Below, piece by piece: positions 48,154 to 59,331 of a stretch of 64,000 bases of DNA. The notes beneath the pieces are model-generated. The model was not told where the DNA came from, searched no databases, and worked only from the letters and a program-made list of their open reading frames with translations. Position 1 is the stretch's first letter, and every line of letters begins with the position of its first letter. The DNA is from Zygotorulaspora mrakii (taxonomy: Eukaryota; Ascomycota; Saccharomycetes; Saccharomycetales; Saccharomycetaceae). Position numbers and translations under genes: made by a program. The DNA lies in NCBI RefSeq assembly GCF_013402915.1, contig NC_050722.1:434001-498000 (forward strand). Reading direction: 5' to 3'.

Positions 48154-48339
48154 ACGCAGTCTTGATCTTTTTACGAGAAACACTACATCGCATTGCAAAT
48201 AAATTAGTTCGCATCACTTGATTTTAGTAATTATTTAATATACAATAGGCGCCTTCTAGTTAATACAAGATATTGCTTATAAACAGAAAAATGAAATCGC
48301 ATTCAGACATTCGAAGTGTTAAATTTGCATGTGTGGCAT

Positions 48340-50268
48340 CTACTTCTTTTCAGATTTCGCAGCTTTGGGATTTATACCTTTCTTCAATAAGCTGTTCTTT
48401 TGAGATTTCTGAATATACTTCTTGTCTTCCTCGTCGTTGAAAGTCGAGAAATCTGAATGAATTATACCTTCTTCCAATGCTTCCTGTCTTGCAGCGAGTT
48501 CCTTTTCTCTTGGAGTGGCTTGGTTGTCGTCATGAGGTGATGGGCCAATCTTCTGAAATTTAGCGACAAAAAACCCATCGACGTTATAAGTATGTGGATA
48601 ATATCTTCTCGTTAATTTCACACTTGGATGAAACTTCTTACCCCTGAAACTTGTGAAACCTTCCTTACCTATTTGTAAGCCAGTTTCTACTAGTTTAACA
48701 TTTGGCCTTTTTCTTAATGCGTAATCGACGACGGATTCATCCTCTTCAACTGCAACCGAACACGTCGAATAAACGATTATTCCACCACTCTTAGAGTGAG
48801 AGTCCACTGAGTCGATGGCAGAAAGTAATAGTTGTTTTTGAAGGTGAGGGATTTGAATGAAATCTTTCTCAGTACGTGACACCTTAACCGATTGATCCTT
48901 ACCAATGACACCAGTACCAGAGCAAGGCGCATCCAACAAAATTCTATCAAAACCTCCTATAACCTTGGGAAATTCACGAGCATCATAATTACAAACGATA
49001 GTATTTGTACAGCCAAGACGATGAATGTTAGCAATTAAAGATTTGGTTCTTGCCTTGTTGGCATCATTTGCAAAAACGCATCCTGTGTTTTTCATTAATG
49101 CTGAAATGTATGTTGTTTTTCCGCCCGGGGCAGCTGCCATATCAAGAATACGCTCATTTTCTTGTGGATCCAAAGCAACGACAGGTAAAAAGGAGGAAGC
49201 GGCTTGCAAAATGTACTGACCTGCTAAGTACTCAGGGGTTGCACCAATGGGAACTTGAGAATCAAAAATCTGTAAACCAACCTTCGTCCAGGGACCAATA
49301 GGTTGTAAGTTAACACCTCTATTTACTAACGCTTGCGCTAAATCCCTTCTTCTCGTTTTTAAAGTGTTTGTTCTGATTGTAATAGGTCTAGAGATCTCGT
49401 TGGCCTCGAAAAATTCTAAGGCCTCCGCTGGGGAGAATAAGTTAAACAGCTTTTCTGCCAAAAATGGGGTATAACCAAAATATTCACAAATATCCTTTAA
49501 CAATCTATCGGTATAGTCTGTTCTTGAACGTCCTTCAGCACCCAGGTTCTTAAAATCCTCAAGAACCTTGACAATTTCTATCATTCTCGTTCTAATGGTA
49601 GTTAAATCAGGTGCTTGCTGAGCCATAAGCTCTTCTTCCTCTTGCGTTGGAAGTACATCTGCTCTTGGCTGAAGCTGATCGGCTCCCGTTAATTCTTTCT
49701 CTGCATCCTGCTCTTCGGCTGCGTTTTCTTCGTCTAACTTTCTCGAAAGCTCTTCCATATTTGCAGCATTTAGATCTTCCAGATCAATTCCCTCTTCATC
49801 GGAGAATACCGGTTGCTCATCAGCATCTTCTTCGTAATCGTATTCTTGCTCCAGATCAAACTCATCCTTCAACTCATCATCTTCATCTTCCTGATCATCA
49901 TCATCATCATCAAAAAGTGACTTTTTAGCTTTAGAAAGCTCTTCCAAGTCGACCTCTGGCAAGCCATCATCCCGATGCTCAACCTCTTCTGTCTGAGAAT
50001 TTTCTAATGCTGAATCTTCCGAATCCTCAGTTATTGAGGTCTTATCCTCTTTGGAAGCTTTTTTCGATTTAGTCTTTGAGCGAGCTCCATTAACTTTCTG
50101 CTTTGAGCGTGAGTCTGTTTTCTGTTTCTTCACTTTATTGTTTTCATCAGAAGCTATCGATTTCTTGGACTTCTCCCTTTCTCTCTTCAACTTCTTATCC
50201 TTTCTGGCTTGAAACTCCTCAATGGATGGAGGATCTTTTTGCTTATTCTTTGCACGTCTACTACCCAT
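48340..50268 (-). CDS. NOP2: NOP2, 25S rRNA cytosine-C5 methyltransferase
   Basis: A 642-residue protein from ATG 50268 (MGSRRAKNKQKDPPSIEEFQ), the same opening as S. cerevisiae Nop2; the frame is open upstream but without ATG. It has a basic then strongly acidic N-terminus and a Rossmann methyltransferase domain with DMAAAPGGKTTYIS for S-adenosylmethionine, DAPCSGTG and the second catalytic-type Cys in YSTCSV. Nop2 methylates one cytosine of 25S rRNA in the nucleolus and is essential for 60S assembly. PAC and RRPE words lie between it and GCD10. It converges with ARP5. Confidence 0.96.
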   Translation of the reverse strand: MGSRRAKNKQKDPPSIEEFQARKDKKLKREREKSKKSIASDENNKVKKQKTDSRSKQKVNGARSKTKSKKASKEDKTSITEDSEDSALENSQTEEVEHRDDGLPEVDLEELSKAKKSLFDDDDDDQEDEDDELKDEFDLEQEYDYEEDADEQPVFSDEEGIDLEDLNAANMEELSRKLDEENAAEEQDAEKELTGADQLQPRADVLPTQEEEELMAQQAPDLTTIRTRMIEIVKVLEDFKNLGAEGRSRTDYTDRLLKDICEYFGYTPFLAEKLFNLFSPAEALEFFEANEISRPITIRTNTLKTRRRDLAQALVNRGVNLQPIGPWTKVGLQIFDSQVPIGATPEYLAGQYILQAASSFLPVVALDPQENERILDMAAAPGGKTTYISALMKNTGCVFANDANKARTKSLIANIHRLGCTNTIVCNYDAREFPKVIGGFDRILLDAPCSGTGVIGKDQSVKVSRTEKDFIQIPHLQKQLLLSAIDSVDSHSKSGGIIVYSTCSVAVEEDESVVDYALRKRPNVKLVETGLQIGKEGFTSFRGKKFHPSVKLTRRYYPHTYNVDGFFVAKFQKIGPSPHDDNQATPREKELAARQEALEEGIIHSDFSTFNDEEDKKYIQKSQKNSLLKKGINPKAAKSEKK

Positions 50269-50344
50269 CTTGTCGTTCTGGGTTTGGATCTTTAAAGCAC
50301 CTACTGATTCTCTCACTGTCCTTTATATTGTGATCATTTTAAAT

Positions 50345-50442
50345 GCGATGAGCTTGACATCAAATTTTTCATCGCATCTCACTTTCGTCTGCAACGATCT
50401 GAAAATTTTTGGGAAAATGAAATGAATCAAGTAACTCATCGC
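50345..50442. promoter_or_regulatory. PAC/RRPE elements in the bidirectional NOP2-GCD10 promoter
   Basis: GCGATGAG (PAC) is at 50345-50352, TGAAAATTTTT (RRPE) at 50400-50410 and CTCATCGC (PAC, other strand) at 50435-50442. The words lie between two divergent rRNA/tRNA-modification genes and match the ribosome-biogenesis promoter signature. Confidence 0.8.
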
Positions 50443-50546
50443 ATCGCATCTTATCTGCTTTGAAGAAAGGAAGCATATTGGCAGTGGGCCCCGCTGTTAG
50501 CACGTAAGGTTATCTTTCGAAATTCGCCTCAATTTATTTGTAAATC

Positions 50547-52028
50547 ATGAACCCCAATAAGAGGCTAGGATTCAATCAGCATGTTATTTTAAGGCTGCCG
50601 TCTAATAATTTTAAAATTGTGGAATTGAAACCTGATGGCTCTATATCCTTGGGTAAATTTGGCGCCTTTTATACAAATGATATCGTAGGATATCCATTGG
50701 GCACTACTTTCGAAATATATTACGATGGGAGCTACGAACCTGATGAAAAAAATAAAAACAGAACACCAATTGGTAAGGTGAGAGTGATGAACACGGGAAT
50801 CGACCAAAGTGACTTGGAAAGTACACCGACTCCATTGCCAATGGAACTAACCAATAAAATGAGTAGTGCAACAAATAAAGAACTCATCAATATAGGTAAT
50901 GAGATACAAGGGATGACAATGGAGGAAATTGAATCGTTAAAAAAACAATCCGCCACACACGCTGAGATTATCTCCAAGATGATTGAATCGCACGGAAGCT
51001 TCCATAAGAAAACAGTCTATTCACAAGAGAAATACTTAAATAGAAAAAAACAGAAATTTTCCAAGTTTTTTACAGCTGAGTATTTAAGTAGCTCTGCAAT
51101 GTTACAGTTCTTGTTAGAGAAAGGTGACGTTCAGAGAGTAATGGATCTGTCACAAGAATCGATTGGCATGCTACTCAATTTAGGTAATATAAGGTCCAAT
51201 GGCCAATATTTATGTGTGGATGAAACGGGCGGTCTTCTGGTGTATGCTATGCTGGAAAGAATGTTTGGTGGTCAAACTAGCAGCGCACTTGAGGACGTTG
51301 GTTCGATTGTTGTGATACACGAAAACGAGCATCCAAATCTTGATTTGTTAAAATTCTCGAACTATTCGGACCAATTCATCAAGAATCACGTCAAAGCGAT
51401 CTCTTTATTAGATTTTTTTGAACCACCAATTATGGAAGAAGTTAAGCAAGCATTCAAGCCACTGAGTAAGGAAGAGATCTCTAGTTTGAAAAGTGGGAAA
51501 AAAAATGCATATTATAGGAGGCTCAAATGGTACAATACACAACTCCAAACAATTGAGCTCTCGAAACATGTAGAATACGATGGTTTAATTATTGCTTCCA
51601 CACTACATTTACCAACTTTAGTACGCAAATTGGGTCGAAAAGTCCATGGTTCAAGACCGATTGTGTGTTACAGTCAATTCAAAGAAACACTTCTGGAGCT
51701 CACGCATGTGTTGTACAAAGATCTAAACTATTTGGCTCCATCAATATATGAAACAAGATGTAGGCCGTTCCAATCTATTCGAGGAAAACTACATCCTCTG
51801 ATGACTATGAGAGGCGGTGGAGGTTATCTTATGTGGTGCCATAGAGTTATTCCCGCTCCCGATCCGCCAACCAATTTGGAGACAACCAATGGCAACGGCA
51901 CTGATATTAACATCAATAGCAATGGTACCAATGGCAATGATACCGAAAACGATGCCAATGGCATGGAAAAGAACAGCCATGGTGACGCCACTGCCCCTGA
52001 AATGAACAAAAAGCAAAAAACTAGATAA
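50547..52028 (+). CDS. GCD10: GCD10/TRM6, non-catalytic subunit of tRNA m1A58 methyltransferase
   Basis: A 493-residue protein from ATG 50547 (MNPNKRLGFNQHVILRLPS). It contains the conserved LGKFGAFYTNDIVGYPLG, VYSQEKYLNRKKQKFSKFF, GGLLVYAMLERMFGG and IRGKLHPLMTMRGGGGYLMWCHRVIPAP segments of Trm6. Gcd10 pairs with the catalytic subunit Gcd14 in the nucleus to methylate A58, notably of initiator tRNA. The last 45 residues are a low-complexity Asn/Gly/Thr tail, different from S. cerevisiae. It shares its promoter with NOP2. Confidence 0.95.
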   Translation: MNPNKRLGFNQHVILRLPSNNFKIVELKPDGSISLGKFGAFYTNDIVGYPLGTTFEIYYDGSYEPDEKNKNRTPIGKVRVMNTGIDQSDLESTPTPLPMELTNKMSSATNKELINIGNEIQGMTMEEIESLKKQSATHAEIISKMIESHGSFHKKTVYSQEKYLNRKKQKFSKFFTAEYLSSSAMLQFLLEKGDVQRVMDLSQESIGMLLNLGNIRSNGQYLCVDETGGLLVYAMLERMFGGQTSSALEDVGSIVVIHENEHPNLDLLKFSNYSDQFIKNHVKAISLLDFFEPPIMEEVKQAFKPLSKEEISSLKSGKKNAYYRRLKWYNTQLQTIELSKHVEYDGLIIASTLHLPTLVRKLGRKVHGSRPIVCYSQFKETLLELTHVLYKDLNYLAPSIYETRCRPFQSIRGKLHPLMTMRGGGGYLMWCHRVIPAPDPPTNLETTNGNGTDININSNGTNGNDTENDANGMEKNSHGDATAPEMNKKQKTR

Positions 52029-52079
52029 ATGTATTCCATGCTTCCGTCTCGTTAATATCGCGGAGAGACACTTAGTTCG

Positions 52080-53021
52080 CTAGTTCAGCTTACCAAAATT
52101 GTCAAATAGTTCATGATATTTAAACGAGGTATTGTTTTTTCCATTTTTTCGAAAACCGTAGAGAACGCGAGGGTTACCGTTTGCATCACGTTTCACGCCT
52201 GTAGACCAGACTGTATTCAATTCTGTATCATTTATAATAGCGTTGTGAACAAAATCTGCTTGATTGATGTCACCAATCTCATAAACGAATGAATTGATCT
52301 TCGGCAACCAATGCTCGATCAGGTTTTGGTAAAATTCCTTATCGCCAACAAGTGCCAATCTTGGCTCATGAATCTTAACTGATCGACTTGTCTCTTTGAC
52401 AAAACTGTCCTCTGAAATATAGGGTGGGTTACACACCAGAATATCAATCATCGAGCCAGGGTTCGGCGGGTTATGTAGTACATCGGCGGATATCACAGAA
52501 ACATCCTTGATGCCGTTTCTTGCCATATTTCTTTTTATCAGACTGATTGCTTTTTGCGAGATGTCTAAAGCTGTTATATTTACATCCTTGAAAGCTTGCA
52601 ACTCTTGTTTCAGCAGCAAAGCAATGCATCCCGAGCCAGAGCACAGATCCCAGATTACCATCTTCTGCTTATTGTTCGTGGCATTCTTTCTTATTCTGTG
52701 AGCAAGCTCGTACGACCATTCTTCCGTCTCCCATCTAGGAATAAGAACTCCTTTTCGACACACGAGTTCCAAAGACCCAAATGGCTGAGAACCAAGTATG
52801 TATTGCAAAGGCAAATACCGAAACCGTTGCAAACATGCATTATATATTGCCTCTCGTAATTTGCGGTTGGTGTTTAGATGTTCTAAACTGCTGAGTTCAT
52901 TGGAGATCCATTTGAATTCCAAATTGCTGCGTTCCACTGTCCTGCACGCCGGTAGAAGAAGCCTGAGAAAGCGGTTTACCCTGTTGCAAGCTCTTACTGA
53001 ACTGGGCGAGATTCGAGGCAT
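52080..53021 (-). CDS. MTQ1: MTQ1, mitochondrial release-factor glutamine methyltransferase
   Basis: A 313-residue enzyme. The start at ATG 53021 (MPRISPSSVRACNRVNRFLR) matches the S. cerevisiae start and gives a basic, presequence-like N-terminus; the frame continues upstream only with a GTG. It has the motif for S-adenosylmethionine (WDLCSGSGCIALLL) and the NPPY substrate-glutamine motif (VCNPPYISED), as in HemK/PrmC proteins. It methylates the GGQ glutamine of the mitochondrial release factor Mrf1. It converges with GCD10, 51 bp between stops. Confidence 0.93.
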   Translation of the reverse strand: MPRISPSSVRACNRVNRFLRLLLPACRTVERSNLEFKWISNELSSLEHLNTNRKLREAIYNACLQRFRYLPLQYILGSQPFGSLELVCRKGVLIPRWETEEWSYELAHRIRKNATNNKQKMVIWDLCSGSGCIALLLKQELQAFKDVNITALDISQKAISLIKRNMARNGIKDVSVISADVLHNPPNPGSMIDILVCNPPYISEDSFVKETSRSVKIHEPRLALVGDKEFYQNLIEHWLPKINSFVYEIGDINQADFVHNAIINDTELNTVWSTGVKRDANGNPRVLYGFRKNGKNNTSFKYHELFDNFGKLN

Positions 53022-55153
53022 GAAAAGAATTGGAATGTGCCCGGCAATTACCTTCCACGCTTCTTCAGTTGCCTTTCCACAATACCCACAATGGGAAAAG
53101 AACACCTGTCTATGCTAACAGTGTTCCACTCTCTTCGTAACCCTTTGTACTACTTCTGTTTTCGTGTTTCTAAGTCTGTTTCCATCCTCTGGTTCGATAT
53201 TCGAACATGATGAGATCATCAATGATGCATAGTAGATCATGCTCGTTTGACAGCATACATCTTGCAACTGGAACCTACCTGGGCAAATGCTCCCGTTACC
53301 CGACGCTTCTGGAAGCATCATATGCATATCAGTCTTTTGTTTCTCCGCCACTGTTGCGATACTTCGAAATTCCAAAGCAACCTGACGACGACAACGCTGA
53401 CATCATCGAATAAGCAATTCTATCTTTCTATTTTCGGCGATTCGACCAATGGCTTTTTCTTTGTTACCCCTCTTTGGAACTCGCTGTTGGGGTAACCCTC
53501 CTGAAATGAGGAATACGAATATCACGCCGAGGGTGATCTCGTTCATTGTTTTCGTTTCCTGTTCTGCTGCATTAGGGCCGATGTTAGCGGCCATCGTGTG
53601 TCCCTCTTGGGCTGGAGGCCCGATCGAGACTCCAGTGCTAACTTTTTTTATAGTTCACACACATAGACATCCTCGAAGCTGTCAGATAAGAATTGGCTTG
53701 AAAACACAGCAGGTTATATGATAAACGAGTGAATTCTTGTAGCGTTTCATGCCACAATTAATTCACAGCTTCAAGAATCAAAGGGATATTTTTACGTCCA
53801 CTGCAGAGACAAGTGGGGACATTGGGGGAGAAAAAATACCGATGCAAATCCAAAATGATGGAAAAAAAATTCGGATCAGCGGATTAACCATTGTCTGTCC
53901 CCCGTAAAGTCGAGGAACATTGTTTCAAAGAAAGGAATTCGAGTCAAAAGGTAACATTTCTCGTCAAATGATTGCCTGCACCTAATTGGGACACATTTTT
54001 GTGCCATTTCCCAAAAGGGTCAATTGGTCGAAAGAGTTCGAGACCAAACACAAGAAATACTTCAAGAAAGGTATTCTTGTACGGAGATTTCTTGGAGCAT
54101 GACTTAAGACAATGGACCCAGCTATGATTTCTTCGATAAATAATGCATACAATACCCAATTAGAGAGTAGAATTTTTGGAAGCCTGGAACAATTTATTGA
54201 AATAAATCTTGGGCCACCCAAGTTTCTTTTTGTGTATTCTATAAATGTCATGTTTGTAATAATCGATATACTTGATATGTAGAATTTTCATATCAATGAC
54301 TTTTTTGCAACACTGATCCGCTGGACTCTGAAAGGGGAGGATGTGATGCGGTGTGGTGCTGGCGATTAGCCAAAATCGTAGATCTGATAAACTTTGTTGC
54401 CGTTCGCTTTGATGGGTATCTCTCGTGGTATTGCAATCACACCAATGGAAACAGTTACTACACTGTGGTAACAGTCACTTCATTGTTTTGACCCATTCTG
54501 CACCTCGCCATCTCCGTATTCTACTCTTGCAATTTCGTATCTTTGTAAAATCCATGGTACCATATGTCTTTTTCTTGTGTATGTAGGATGGCCACGGTCT
54601 GATACGCTGTGACGTTATGTTTACCGCAAGTTGTGCGGGTCAATGTTTTGCATTGTCAAAGGCAAGAAGAATAAGAAAAAAGGACCAAGTGACTATGATT
54701 TTTTTGACTTTTTTCAAAACTCGTTCAGATGAGCATACACGCAAAGGCGGCCTTCCATTTCTTCGGCAGACCACCTAACCACAATTTAATCACCGGGGAG
54801 ATAAATTGCATATTGCGGTTTCCATATCTGACTCTAAAGCTAAAATTCGTGAAGTGGCCAAGATAAATACCAGGCACATATCATTTTTTTTTTTCTTCAG
54901 TTCTTAAAATTTCGTTTTTTGAGTGCTGTTTAAATGGAAGAAGACTTTTAGCCCAATTGACTAATAATAGTATTAGAGATTCTATACCAGTAGGATTGAA
55001 CATACTTATCGGTCTAATTTTTTTTCTATTATTTTTTTTTTAATCGTTAAACTGGTTTCCTTTCACTCTCTTTATTTATATCAGTTGACCTCTTTCTTTA
55101 TCATAGCACACTCGTTTATATTTTATGGTAACGAGTAATAATATTCATTCGAG
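53022..55153. other. Long intergenic region upstream of RPI1
   Basis: 2.1 kb, the longest gene-free stretch here. It contains a Reb1 word TTACCCG near 53297-53303, an inverted repeat GTTACCCC/GGGGTAAC (53463-53470 and 53489-53496) and poly-T tracts before RPI1. Short open frames have no resemblance to known proteins. No tRNA, centromere elements or transposon remnant seen. Confidence 0.55.
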
Positions 55154-56311
55154 ATGGACATTTTTCAATCAGATCTTGGGCTTTTTCAAGAAAACTCAAG
55201 GGCTTCGGATGGAATCAGGCTAAATACTGACAGGCCATTTATGTATTTAGCTCGAAATGACGACTGTCCATTTGATTACAAGCCAATTGATATGGACAAT
55301 GAAGAGTCGCCAACCAGCTGCCGCGAATTTGAAGATACGACAAACTCTCTAAAAAGAGAATCTATTTCGTCGTCTTCTCTATCTTCGCTATGCACAACAC
55401 TATCGTCAAACAATATTTCCAAGGACTTAAACGGAAGTCCAACTATTAATACTAAAGCATTAACGACTACAGTTAAGATGGCAGGAGCAACAACAGCAGG
55501 ATCTACTACAACAACCACTCCAGCTACAACTACAAGTGAAAAAACCGATACTGTATCCCCAGCAGAAAAAGAAATGAAAATACCAAGAGCATCAGCATAT
55601 GATAACGAGCATCAAAGAAAAACCCGGAAAAAGTGGAAAAAGACCGAAGACTTAGCATTAATGGAAATGTTACTACAATACTCACATCTACTTAACTTTG
55701 TAGAATATTTTAAGCCAATGAAGAAATTTTGGATTAAAATTTCTCTGGTTCTAAAGCAACATCATGGTTTCGAGAGAAACGCGCGGCAATGCCACGATAG
55801 ATTCAAAGTGCTTTACTTCAAAGCGATGAAACTAAACGAGAAGACATTGGGATCCAACCCAGATATTACAAAGACCCTCTTCCTCCAAACAAGGAACACA
55901 TTTATATTTTGCAATGGTAACATAACGCTAAAATCGCCGCCAGCTCCACTGCAGTCTGTGAGTGACGTCTCGTCCCCAGATAGCCAAGGATTTGTACATC
56001 ATAATAACCGTCATACCAATAATGATAATCCCAACTATCACAAGAACTTCAAGAACTACAACGACCTCAACGATCTTAACGATCCTCCTCACATTTCAAA
56101 CGCCCAATTCATGTCATTTTTGCAGCAACCATTGGTCGACATGCGTCAAGCGCCCTACAACTCTGCCCAGCAGTATTTCGTCAATGGCTTGATCAACCTA
56201 CAGACGCAGATTGACGTGCTGAAAACCCAACTGCAAGCAAGCGAGAGGAGAAACACTGAGCTGACTCGCCTAGTTGAGAGCCTCCATGCCGGCCGATACA
56301 ATACTCGATGA
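55154..56311 (+). CDS. RPI1: RPI1, Myb-like regulator
   Basis: A 385-residue protein from ATG 55154 (MDIFQSDLGLFQENS). A Thr/Ser-rich N-terminus precedes a Myb/SANT-like domain of about 85 residues (from RKTRKKWKKTEDLALMEML through FVEYFKPMKKFW to ERNARQCHDRFKVLYFK), which is the part conserved in S. cerevisiae Rpi1. An Asn-rich stretch and a C-terminal helix that looks like a coiled coil follow. Rpi1 is a putative transcription regulator linked to Ras/cAMP signalling and cell-wall gene expression. Its very long upstream region suggests complex control. Confidence 0.9.
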   Translation: MDIFQSDLGLFQENSRASDGIRLNTDRPFMYLARNDDCPFDYKPIDMDNEESPTSCREFEDTTNSLKRESISSSSLSSLCTTLSSNNISKDLNGSPTINTKALTTTVKMAGATTAGSTTTTTPATTTSEKTDTVSPAEKEMKIPRASAYDNEHQRKTRKKWKKTEDLALMEMLLQYSHLLNFVEYFKPMKKFWIKISLVLKQHHGFERNARQCHDRFKVLYFKAMKLNEKTLGSNPDITKTLFLQTRNTFIFCNGNITLKSPPAPLQSVSDVSSPDSQGFVHHNNRHTNNDNPNYHKNFKNYNDLNDLNDPPHISNAQFMSFLQQPLVDMRQAPYNSAQQYFVNGLINLQTQIDVLKTQLQASERRNTELTRLVESLHAGRYNTR

Positions 56312-58107
56312 TTCCAAGTGGAAATACTCCAGCGACGCACCGCACACCCAATATACAAGAAAAACCTCTCTACAATAAAAATTACACACCTACTAAGAAG
56401 CACCTTTAAACGATAATAGCAAACCGCTCATGCACCCGCACCCGCGAAATATACGAGCCCCACTGGTACCTGTTCTATTTGCATAATGTATAACATAAAT
56501 AGCGATAACGTATAAGCCATCGAGAAGACCACAAAAATCATCCATGTTGCCTCAGCAATCTTTTACGAGGCACGCAAGACGTAACATCGGCTTTTATTAG
56601 CTCACGAGAGGATAAGAGGGCATTCCGACCGAAACTCAGCTCAAAAAAATATTGTCCTAAAAGAATTTGAGAGACAAAAACGATCCATCTCACCAGCCCA
56701 TCGCTCCGCTCAAGGAGACACCAGGTGAAACGCCAATGTCATGGATACCTTGAGGTTGTCCCACGGTCTTCCCCGCTGCAAAGATATGGTATGCCATACC
56801 ATACTCGATCCGCCGCCACATTCCCAAATCTCTAACACCTTCTAATCTTCTATCTTATCAATTAAGATTTCTGTCAAACTTATTTTATTTGTGAGATGAG
56901 TGCCACTTACGGCATAAAGAAGCCGTGTGCATTCTCGACGCAGTTTGCACCTTGACAAAAACATTCCCAGTAGAGAGAAGATCTCGCTGCCACTTTAGTA
57001 TACGGAACCCCGGGTAACTGTGCGGGACTGACCCCGGCCCCAGACTCAAAAAAGAAACAACAATTGTGGTATTGTGGTATTGTCGTATTGTCGACTTTGT
57101 CCGTCCATCCTCATACTCAGATGTTGCGCGAGTATGCGAGAGGACAAGCCCCACGTGCATGTGTCCCTATTACGAGCTGTCCTGCTGGCACACGGTCTCC
57201 CGTTGGCGGTGGACGACGAATACACGAGGGTCACGAGGGCATGTAAACCGCTTGCTGAACGAGGGTCGCGCAAGAAACAAGTTGGAAGCTGGAAGCAGGG
57301 GAGAAACGTGTGGGAAATGAACCAGAAACGTGTGAGAAATGCGTGTGAAATACATCGGAAATGCGAAGGAGATCTGACCGTGTTGTACTGGCCTCTCAGC
57401 TGTGGCGCACGCATATGCTCATACGTCGACCGCCGTGGCCGTGCGGCAGATGGTCCCTAGAAGGTTCGAGAAGAACTCTTCGGCGTCGGAACCACTGCAA
57501 TCCGACTCCGGGCCGGGTAGCGGCGACGGACGCCACTTGTTGCGTCTGTATTTCTTTTTTTTCTTATATGTAATATTTCGTTTTTCGCAGACCTAGCGCG
57601 ACGGGAAGTGTCCGGGCGCGTTAAAACAGTAAGGGCAGCCCAGTCTTTTGGCAACGTAGGCTTCAGTTGCTACAGTGTCAGAGGTTCGTTAAAAAAGAAC
57701 AGAGTTAGACTGTACAAGGAGCTCGTTGTTGCTTGCTGGTGGCTTCTTGTTGCCTGCTGCTTCTTGTCTTTACTTGTTTCACGTGTTTTGTCTTGTCTTG
57801 CCCCCCTCCCCTTCGGTGTCTCGCGTACTTCGCGTAGTCGCGCTCTGCTTTGTAATCTTCTAGAAGTTTCTTTCCGATCACGGTCGATTTCAAACTGGAA
57901 AATTTTTCGTCTTTGTCTCAACATGCGCACAACGAACGAACGATGAGTTTGGGCCTTGATACATCGCAATCAAGATATAACAAGCAGATATCGCTGGATT
58001 CGATGGTATATCAGTGGTTGATTCATAAAGGCTCCAAGTTGCTCTAGTACCTTCACTGTAGTAGTGTTTCAAAGCTGTCCTCGACAAGAAGTTATAAAAG
58101 ATCTAAA
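56312..58107. other. Intergenic, RPI1 3' side / YDJ1 promoter, with a GC-rich island
   Basis: 1.8 kb. The part from about 57000 to 57560 is clearly richer in G+C than other intergenic DNA here and has overlapping open frames on both strands that look spurious. A Reb1 word CGGGTAA (57011-57017), a CACGTG core near 57152, a CGTGTGNGAAATG repeat (57307-57353) and a heat-shock element lie within it. No gene is called. Confidence 0.55.
57858..57870 (+). promoter_or_regulatory. Heat-shock element upstream of YDJ1
   Basis: TTCTAGAAGTTTC holds three perfectly spaced, alternating Hsf1 units (TTC-nn-GAA-nn-TTC), about 240 bp before the YDJ1 ATG. It fits heat-inducible expression of a chaperone gene. 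Confidence 0.8.
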
Positions 58108-59331
58108 ATGGTTGCAGACACAAAATTGTATGAGCTCCTAGAGGTCAGTGCAACCGCAACTGACATCGAAATCAAGAAGGCATATAGAAAGTCTGCTCTG
58201 AGATACCACCCTGATAAAAACCCATCTGAAGAAGCAGCTGAGAAGTTCAAGGAAGTTAGCTCGGCGTATGAGGTCCTTTCAGATCCGCAAAAGAGAGATA
58301 TTTATGACCAGTATGGTATGGAAGGCTTAAGTGGCAGCGGTGGGCCAGGCGGCCCCGGTGGATTTGGTGGATTTGGTGACGACATCTTTTCACAGTTCTT
58401 TGGTGGCGGCGGAGCTCAAAGACCAAAGGGCCCACAAAGGGGTAGAGATATCAAGCACGAAATCTCTGTCTCACTAGAAGAATTGTTCAAGGGTAGAACA
58501 ACCAAGTTGGCGCTTAATAAACAGGTTACCTGTAAAACTTGTAAAGGTTTAGGTGGTAAAGAAGGCGCCGTCAAGAAATGTACGGCATGTAATGGTGTTG
58601 GTATCAAATTTGTCACCAGGCAAATGGGACCTATGATTCAAAGATTCCAAACAGAATGTGATGTTTGTCACGGTACGGGTACTATAATTGATCCAAAGGG
58701 TCGTTGTAAGGTTTGTTTGGGTAAGAAAGTTGTTAATGAAAGAAAAATTCTGGAAGTACACGTCGATCCAGGTATGAAAGACGGTCAACGAATTGTATTC
58801 AAAGGTGAAGCCGATCAAGCACCTGATATTATTCCTGGTGATGTAGTTTTTGTCGTTTCCGAAAAGCCACATAAGGATTTCAAGAGAGTAGGTGATGATT
58901 TGGTGTACGAAGCGGAAGTTGACCTATTAACCGCTATTGCCGGTGGTGCCTTTTCTCTAAAGCACGTGTCTGGTGACTGGTTAAAGATTACAATTATCCC
59001 TGGTGAGATTATATCTCCTGGTATGCGCAAGATCGTCGAAGGCAAAGGTATGCCAATTCAAAAATTCGGAGGTTACGGTAATCTTTTGATTAACTTCAAG
59101 ATTAAGTTCCCAGAGAATCACTTCACCACTGAAGAGAACTTGAAGAAGTTAGAAGAAGTTCTACCACCAAGAAAACAGGAGGTTATTCCTGAGGGTGTGC
59201 ACGTAGAAGAATGTATCTTATCAGAATTCGATTCATCCAAGTATAACTCAAACGGTAGAGGCCAAAGTTACGACGAAGATGATGATGAAGGACATGGTGG
59301 TGCTGAAGGTGTCCAATGTGCATCCCAATGA
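58108..59331 (+). CDS. YDJ1: YDJ1, type I Hsp40 co-chaperone
   Basis: A 407-residue protein from ATG 58108 ([19 protein letters not shown]). It has a J domain with the HPD motif (residues about 33-35), a Gly/Phe-rich linker (about 70-100), four CxxCxGxG-type zinc repeats ([32 protein letters not shown]), two beta-barrel substrate-binding domains and a C-terminal CASQ box for farnesylation. It stimulates Hsp70 Ssa proteins in the cytosol and on ER and mitochondrial surfaces. Strong codon bias and an upstream heat-shock element suggest high, inducible expression. Confidence 0.97.
   Translation: MVADTKLYELLEVSATATDIEIKKAYRKSALRYHPDKNPSEEAAEKFKEVSSAYEVLSDPQKRDIYDQYGMEGLSGSGGPGGPGGFGGFGDDIFSQFFGGGGAQRPKGPQRGRDIKHEISVSLEELFKGRTTKLALNKQVTCKTCKGLGGKEGAVKKCTACNGVGIKFVTRQMGPMIQRFQTECDVCHGTGTIIDPKGRCKVCLGKKVVNERKILEVHVDPGMKDGQRIVFKGEADQAPDIIPGDVVFVVSEKPHKDFKRVGDDLVYEAEVDLLTAIAGGAFSLKHVSGDWLKITIIPGEIISPGMRKIVEGKGMPIQKFGGYGNLLINFKIKFPENHFTTEENLKKLEEVLPPRKQEVIPEGVHVEECILSEFDSSKYNSNGRGQSYDEDDDEGHGGAEGVQCASQ

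Noticed and set aside
50269..50316. N-terminal extension of NOP2
   Set aside because: It starts at GTG; the ATG of MGSRRAKNKQ is the conserved start.
53022..53105. N-terminal extension of MTQ1 by 28 codons
   Set aside because: It has no ATG (GTG only), and the internal MPRI start agrees with the family.
57046..57460. Overlapping frames on both strands in the YDJ1 upstream region
   Set aside because: GC-rich DNA has few stops in any frame; none of the products resembles a protein family.
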